Assembly (NCBI RefSeq): GCF_029873635.1
Contig: NC_080419.1
Coordinates: forward strand, 66,360,823-66,424,822
Source of the DNA: Malania oleifera
Taxonomy: Eukaryota; Streptophyta; Magnoliopsida; Santalales; Ximeniaceae
DNA length: 64,000 nt
Direction: 5' to 3'
A program made the position numbers and the translations under genes. A model generated the notes under the pieces. That model had not been told where the DNA came from. It did no database searches and saw only the letters and a list, made by a program, of their open reading frames with translations. This document shows positions 58,075 to 64,000 of the stretch, piece after piece; within the stretch, counting starts at the first letter, position 1, and each line of letters starts with the position of its first letter.

Positions 58075-59304
58075 AAGACTAGTTCATAAATGAAAAACTC
58101 CATGGATTAAGTCATTCCCCTTTAAAAATTGAGAAAGTAACTAAATAGAAACACTTAAAGATGAATTTAAGAGCTTATTATAACAAAGTCAAAATGGCAT
58201 TGCTGGCCAAAATCATAGGATGATTTTTTACAAGGCTTAACTTAAGAAAAATATTAAGAAATATCAAATAGAGCATATTACATAAGTGCCTTGATTAAGA
58301 AAAAGATATTTGAGAATGAAAGCCTATATGCTACATGCTTACATGCCTATATGATATGCTATATGCTACATGTGTATGACTTGACTTGACTTATATTGAA
58401 ATTTTATGGCTCACTATGTTGAAAATTTGAGCATGAGATTATTGAGCAAAAGCATGAATTTTGATATAAGATTAATCACTGACCATGCATGCTATTGATG
58501 AATCACATGGATATACTTACTGCTCTTTATATTGGTATCCATGAGCTATGAAAGATATTTTTGATATTCATGAACTATGCATGATGTGATATTAGCTTTG
58601 GTATCTATAAAGTATTTTTGGTATCACATTTTAAAATTTTTAATTGGTATCACAATTTAAAAGGCTCAATTGGTATCACAAATTGATATTTAAGAATGAT
58701 AAGCATAATTGAACTTATGATCATGTTATGATATTGATGATAACATGATATTGGTATTTGATGAGTGTGTTCATGAGAACATACAAGATATGAATCAATA
58801 TATGAAGCATGAATAATAAACTTAAAAACATAATTGGTATCAAGTCTGAATGTATTAAATTCTGGGGGAGTATTGTGACTTATTACTTGTATTTTGTTTC
58901 TTCCCTAATTATTAAATTGGAATCATGGAATAAATAATTGGTATCATTAATTATTATGCATGTTGAAGTTTTAAAGAACTATATTTTTATTTTTGCTCAT
59001 AGCCTTAGTATTTAAAGTCTTACTCTTTTTGATCGATGTCAAAAGGTGGAAAAGTTTTAGGCAGCAAAAATTGAGCATGAGATTAAAAATTGGAAGCTTA
59101 TTGAAATGATATATCTAAAGGAGGAGAAGTACTTTATGTTGATTGATATTAATATTGAATAATGTGATTTTGATATATGAGCATGATAGAAAAGTAGTTT
59201 TTGAAATTGATCATGATATTATTAAGTTTGTCAATATAATGCTTATTGAAAGGGGGGGCCTTTTTAAGGCTTACTCAAATTTTTGCTCCTTGTTTGTCAT
59301 CATC
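58075..59304 (+). other. Non-coding region after gag in element K
   Basis: AT-rich, no reading frame with known motifs. From about 58192 it shares AATGGCATTGCTGGCCAAAA and following sequence with element C. It has at least seven TTGGTATC motifs (about 58532, 58598, 58618, 58644, 58670, 58834 and 58938) and GAGCATGA words. Confidence 0.8.
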
Positions 59305-59318
59305 AAAATGAGGGAGAT
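59305..59318 (+). other. Polypurine tract, element K (decayed)
   Basis: AAAATGAGGGAGAT precedes the 3' LTR; one T interrupts the purine run compared with element C. Confidence 0.78.
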
Positions 59319-61645
59319 TGTTGGCCTTACAAGGCTTAAAATCTTGTTATCGTGGTTTGGTGCTAACAAACAAGTGGAACTTAACATATTTGTGTGAGTA
59401 ATGACTTCAAGGCTCATATATGAGAAAGCAAGGTCAAAGTGCTCACAAGGATCAAATAAAACTTAAAAGAGTTAAAGCATGGATTTAAAGATGATTTAAA
59501 TAAAGCTTGAAGATTATGAGAGCATGCATATTAAAGTGAAATTGCCAAAAGCCTAAAGTACATTGAAAACTTGAAGAAAAGATGGACTCAAAGCAAGGAC
59601 ATACATGAAGACTTCAAGAGTTGAAGGAATTTTAAGAAAGTTTTATGTAAGTACTTCATTCGATTTCAATATGGATACAAGAAGCTCTTAGGTTAATTCC
59701 TTGGACCTAGATAACTTTTAACATACTTGTAAAATATTTTTATAAGGTCAAAAATAATTTCAAAAAGGTTAGAATCATTTTTGGAATGAAAATCACCAAA
59801 AAGAGGATTTCCCAATTGTTGTCATTTTTCATACATCTACATTGAGGTGTAATTTCCTTTATCAAAAACTCCTTATGTTAAAAGGTGTTCAACTTGAACA
59901 TTGTAGGATTTTCACGTAGCTTTCTTTTGACACCAATAAAACCTAATTTGGAGTTGAATAGAAAATTCTATGACTAAAATACTGAAGTGGGGTCGAAGCT
60001 ATCAGCCAACTGAACATTGTTCACAGTGGAACATCGGAAGACTGAACTGGACACTTCAGTCGTCTGACCCTTAAACCTTAGTCATATGAAGTTATCTTTA
60101 GTTGACTAAAGATTAAGTTCAGTTATTTGAAGTTTTTGCTGAAGGTTTCTTAAAGAGGCAGAACCACCTCAGACGACTGAAGTCAAAAGTTCAGACGTCT
60201 GAACACTGTTAATGGTCATATTTTTTAAAAGTTTTTAAATTCAAACTTATATTTCTTGTGCTCCAAACTTTCTATAAACTTGGGAAACACTCCAAGCCAC
60301 TTGGGGAACACAAAATAGACTTGATTTCTCATCTTTAAATAACCCCCAAGGCTAAGGATTAAACACACCAAGAAAATACAACAAACAAGCTTTCTTGCTC
60401 TCAAATCTCCCAATTCTCTCAATGCTCTCTTGTGCAATAAATTTTTGAGTTTCACTACTAATATTTTCTGTGAATTTATCAAGAAAATTCTAAGTCTACT
60501 CTTATTTCTTTCAATCTAGAAAGAAGGCTTATAGTGATATCTACTTGAGCTTCATATTTCCATATTGTAAATTTGTTTGAAGTATATTAGTTTTTAACTT
60601 GAACTAATCAACTCTTTGTGTGAGCATTATTTGTACACATATATTTGATTTATATCTTGTAGATTGATGATTCCAAGGATTGTTTGAATCACTGGCTAAG
60701 CAAGGAGATATTGTTTAGAGAGGCGGGCTCTAACTTATTTGAAGGAGTGACCGAACGAGGGTACATCGTTTGGAGAAGGCGGGCTGTAGCCTTAACCAAG
60801 GAGTGGTGTAAAGGTTTGTTCCGCTCATTAAAGGAATAGGTTTAGTGAATCCTTTGGTGGTTTTCCAAAGGCAATGACGTAGGCTGGGTTTAATCCGAAC
60901 CTCGTAAAAATCTCCGTCTCACTCTTTCTTTCCCTACTCTTTATTTTCAGTACATATTTAAATTGCGTGGATGATTTAAATTGAAAATCATATATACTAC
61001 GTATATTTGGGAATCAAGTAAACTTAAAGTTTAATTTTGATTTGGGTTGCAAAAACCGAAAGGGAGTACGTTGGTTATACCATATCTTGCAGAAACCATA
61101 CGGGAGTGCGTTACTTGGTTAAACATCCCAAAGATAAATTAACTGAAAGTTTATTTGAATTCTGAATATTGGGAAGAGTGTGGATATTGTGTTGATTGGA
61201 TTTTATATTACACATCATATTAAAGAAGCAAATCCATTACTACAGGGCTTAATTCAAATTTATAATCAGGGTTGACAACAAAAGCTTAAAGTTGAATTTA
61301 ATATATTGATATATTGTGGCTAAATGGTTTAAAGTTTGAATGTGTTTATATTCCAAAAAGTTTTGAATCTTGCATACTTCCATTAATCTAATAGTGCTAC
61401 AATTAACTTATACTTGGGAAATTAATTGGTAACGGTTTGAATATTGTGCCTAATTGATTGGTTGTTTAATTGTGCTGTTGATTGGATAAAGGAAACTAAG
61501 TTCTTGTGTGATTGAAAAATTAAACAAAAGGGTCAAGAATTGGTTAAAAGAAATAAAAGAAGGTTAAGGATTCTTAAAAGGAAATAAAATAAATTTTTAT
61601 AATCCAATTCACCCCCCCCCTCTTGGGACTACACCTTACTTTTCA
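59319..61645 (+). repeat. 3' LTR of element K (2327 bp)
   Basis: TGTTGGCCTTACAAGGC ... CTTACTTTTCA. The array lies at about 59995-60205, with TATA equivalent CATCTTTAAATAACCCC near 60333 (weaker than in the 5' LTR). Confidence 0.93.
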
Positions 61646-61650
61646 ACATC

Positions 61651-61704
61651 CATTTGAGAAAGTTTAAATTTTTTGTGAGATGCATAGGCTAATAACATTC
61701 TTAT
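61651..61704 (-). pseudogene. copia reverse transcriptase fragment upstream of gag in element G (part 1)
   Basis: The minus strand encodes MLLAYASHKKFKLSQMDV, the part of RT that precedes KSAFLNG at 49575. The two parts were one sequence before K inserted, as the ACATC duplications show. It is cut at 61704 by gypsy LTR J. Confidence 0.82.
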
Positions 61705-63892
61705 TGTAATGACTTGCCTATTTTATCATAAATTTTTTTTATAATAACATTTAATATAATAATCCTGATACCCTGTTAGGCTGATAAAACATGATCAACC
61801 TTGACCCATGGGTACTAGGGATATTCTTGAAATACAACTCTGATACCTAAGCAGCGGAAAACATAAAATCATATGCATGCCATAATATACCAACCATGCC
61901 AGAGATCTTCTGAATCTGACATAAATACATATATAGTTATCCAAAGAAGACCAAAAAGTTCTCCTAGGGTCTCAACCCAAAAATCCATCTAACCTTAGCT
62001 CTACCACTTACCCTTCTGATAAGGTGACCCAATTAGTTTCTACTGCCGCAGAGCTCTATCCGTCCCTTTATCTGGATTTCCAAAAATGTTTATAAGTTTG
62101 GGGTGAGACACCTCTCAGTAAGGGAAATAAATAAATATCAGTGTTTGGCAACATGAGTATTTCCGTGTTATACATGTAACAGTTCATAAATCATATTTAG
62201 TAAAACTATCTGTATCATATCTGTATAAAATATAATTTATTATAACATGGTATAACATATTGAGTTTCTATACGTAAAAATCATCTTATATAACTGTACA
62301 TGAAATAATACCGTAGATGGATAGCTAACTCATGTCATGTCTTACCCCCACATGACTAGGTTGTGCGGCCTGAAGTCAGGACCTAGCAATGGCTAGCTGA
62401 CCACACTAGATCAACATAAGTTTGTAAGTATGATGGATCTACCCCTCTTTGTCTAGACTGCCAGAGGGATGTCTGCACTACCATGAAACCACATCGACTG
62501 CTGTTCTCCCACAGTCCCATACGACATAAGGTAGCACTAACATATACATGATCGTGAACATATAGCTATGGTACCGTGCTTCATGAAAGCCTAAACCAAG
62601 TCATCTGAGTTCTGATAACATATAGTAAGTTTCATATAATGATAAATAGCTGTTTCATAATAATATATGTCATGATAATATTTTCATGAACTTTTGCATA
62701 TCATATCATGTAAACCACGCCGGCATATTCTATCTTGTAAATCACAGCCCTTATGTCGGCATAATATAACTTTTAAAACCACGGCCCTTGCGCCAGCATA
62801 GTATATCATGTAAAACCATGACCCTTACACCGGCATACTTTAACATACATAGTTTTGGAATCCCTGTACTGTTTCAACATCATACATTAAACATAGTTCC
62901 TGTACCATTTTTAATATCTTCCTGAAAACAATGATAACGTGCTTATTCTGAAAACATAATATTCTGATATTATATAAAATCATAGAATTTCATACTCATG
63001 CCACACAAAAGTGAATAATGTTCTAATCATAAGATTTGCACAAAAATCATATCCCCTACTAAAATGTATTAAAATCATATTCCTTATAACAATAGTATTT
63101 CTAAACCTAGTTCTATAACATAAATAATTTTTCTAGAAATAAAATCTAAATAATAATAAATAATTTCATGAAAATACTAACTTAGTTTATCCCCTTACCT
63201 GACCTACTGAAAAGCCCACCAATTAATCCAAAATTACACCCATGGTTTTTCCCAGCTCAACACCTTGAAATTTACATTTTCCCTAACAAAACTTCAGTAT
63301 TATCTTTTCTAACATATTCTCCTCAGTCCAAAAACATCAAAAGCGTAATAAAACTTTAAATAATCAACTTACCCAAATTTTGGGATGGTGTCCAAGTTGG
63401 CCTAACCAACGATTTACTCCTATAGATATGAAGAGAAACTTCCCACAAGTAGCGTGGCAGCTTCAAATCATCAAATCGGCATGAAATGAGGTCGAATTTC
63501 TAGAGAGAAGGCAGAAGGGGACGAAGTTAGAGAGAGAGAGAGAGTGAGAAAAATCCTGCATGTTTCTCTCTCAGGAAAATGAATTCTTGCCCTATTATAG
63601 AATGCTTGTCCACGTGGCCTCGTCGACAAGCCACATTTCCTCGTCGACGAGTCTATAGAGGAGGTTTGTTGATGAACACCTTCTCCTCGTCGATGAGTTT
63701 CAGGCCCTGAAAATAGTCTCTTGGTAAATTCTCGTCGGCGAGCTGCATGTCCCCGTCGACGAGCCTAAGAAGCCTGTTTGTCGATGAGCATCCTACACTC
63801 GTCGATGAGACCCTGCTGAAACCCCTTCGGAAAAAAATCCTTTTCTCCACTTCCTTTATTATTTAATTACTATAATTCTTCGGGTCTCTACA
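61705..63892 (-). repeat. 3' LTR of Tekay-type element J, minus strand (2188 bp)
   Basis: The plus strand begins TGTAATGACTTGCC and ends GGGTCTCTACA; the minus strand therefore starts TGTAGAGACCC and ends GCAAGTCATTACA. It belongs to the subfamily of A and L. On the minus strand it has a palindrome array (63815-63620), TATA-like CTATAATAGG near 63595, a GA/CT run (63528-63543) and minisatellite copies (62850-62700). Left flank is CTTAT (61700-61704). Confidence 0.92.
63620..63815 (-). promoter_or_regulatory. GTCGAC-core palindrome array in LTR J
   Basis: Motifs such as CCTCGTCGACAAGCC (63618), CCTCGTCGACGAGTC (63639), CTCGTCGATGAGTT (63685), CCCGTCGACGAGCC (63751), CTCGTCGATGAGAC (63797). 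On the minus strand they precede the TATA-like sequence. Confidence 0.62.
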
Positions 63893-64000
63893 TTCTCCCC
63901 TTCTTATAAAAAAATCATCCTCGAAATTTACTCTCTGTATTGACAGCATCCTTTAAATAAAATTGGCTACTTATTTTATTACTTACCCTCACTTGTGGCG
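63893..64000 (-). mobile_element. Element J: polypurine tract and 3' untranslated spacer (runs off the window)
   Basis: The minus strand reads TTATAAGAAGGGGAGAA directly before the LTR (63909-63893), a polypurine tract like that of A. The last 100 bases match, reversed, the spacer of element A (CAAGTGAGGGTAAGTAATAA on the minus strand, 63992-63973). The rest of J, with pol and gag, lies beyond 64000. Confidence 0.88.

Larger units (their letters stand above)
49581..61645 (+). mobile_element. Gag-only SIRE-like copia element K, complete
   Basis: 5' LTR 49581-56115 (split by LTRs E and F), primer site, gag 56173-58074, non-coding region, polypurine tract, 3' LTR 59319-61645. Perfect 5-bp duplications ACATC at 49576-49580 and 61646-61650. 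Without nested DNA the 5' LTR is about 2324 bp against 2327 bp for the 3' LTR. As in C, no pol motif is present. The first LTR base is A in place of T at 49581. Confidence 0.93.
35471..61704 (-). mobile_element. SIRE-like copia element G, minus strand, heavily nested
   Basis: 3' LTR 35471-37738, polypurine tract, internal region in four pieces (37739-39192, 46947-49575 and 61651-61704, plus sequence beyond J). Elements C, K and J are inserted in it. The 5' LTR is not in the window. The left flank AAGTC (35466-35470) is the presumed target duplication; its partner is not visible. The coding parts are a gag (about 49515 down to 48340) and a piece of reverse transcriptase upstream of it. Confidence 0.75.

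Overview
This window is plant nuclear DNA, very probably from a woody or other large-genome eudicot. It is almost entirely nested transposable elements. Evidence for a plant: Ty3/gypsy chromovirus elements of the Tekay/Del type (single-frame gag-pol, integrase followed by a chromodomain), Ty1/copia elements of the SIRE/Maximus type (long LTRs, a gag ending in GPKK.WVPK), initiator-Met-tRNA primer sites (TGGTATCAGAGC), a CACTA-type DNA-transposon end and an AGL62-like type I MADS-box fragment. No intact host gene was found, and every coding region recognised is broken except for short domain-sized pieces.

Layout. 1-7266: Tekay element A, with its 5' LTR cut by the window edge. 7267-7880: an AGL62-like MADS-box pseudogene arranged as an inverted repeat. 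7882 to about 12460: a decayed minus-strand copia element lacking RNase H and 3' LTR. 12470-14938: AT-rich DNA without recognisable genes. 14939 onward: one end of a CACTA-like transposon (14939-15266 plus 28861 to about 29100, then a tandem repeat of about 185 bp up to 30363). Everything else is nested in that unit.

Nesting order, mostly proven by 5-bp target-site duplications (TSDs). Solo LTR N (15267-28855, TSD GTCAA) contains Tekay element B (15557-27034, TSD GGTGG/GGTTG), whose gag contains solo copia LTR D (18820-21223). Copia element M starts at 30364; its LTR contains solo gypsy LTR L (31679-33784, TSD TATAG), and its protease start is interrupted by minus-strand copia element G (from 35471). 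G contains gag-only copia C (39198-46941, TSD AAATC), gag-only copia K (49581-61645, TSD ACATC) and a minus-strand Tekay element J (from 61705, leaving the window). The 5' LTR of K contains solo LTR E (50916-55121, TSD TCTTG), which contains solo gypsy LTR F (52741-54963, TSD GATAT).

Most interesting points: (i) two copia elements, C and K, share the same gag-only architecture (two CCHC knuckles separated by a long coiled coil, then a stop and conserved non-coding sequence without pol), which indicates an established non-autonomous family; (ii) every LTR family carries its own array of short palindromes upstream of the TATA box, mostly with a GTCGAC core, on otherwise conserved LTR ends; (iii) the AGL62-like inverted repeat could fold into a long hairpin; (iv) repeated primer-site-like TTGGTATCA motifs lie downstream of gag in the gag-only elements.

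All calls were made by reading the sequence; no database search was run.
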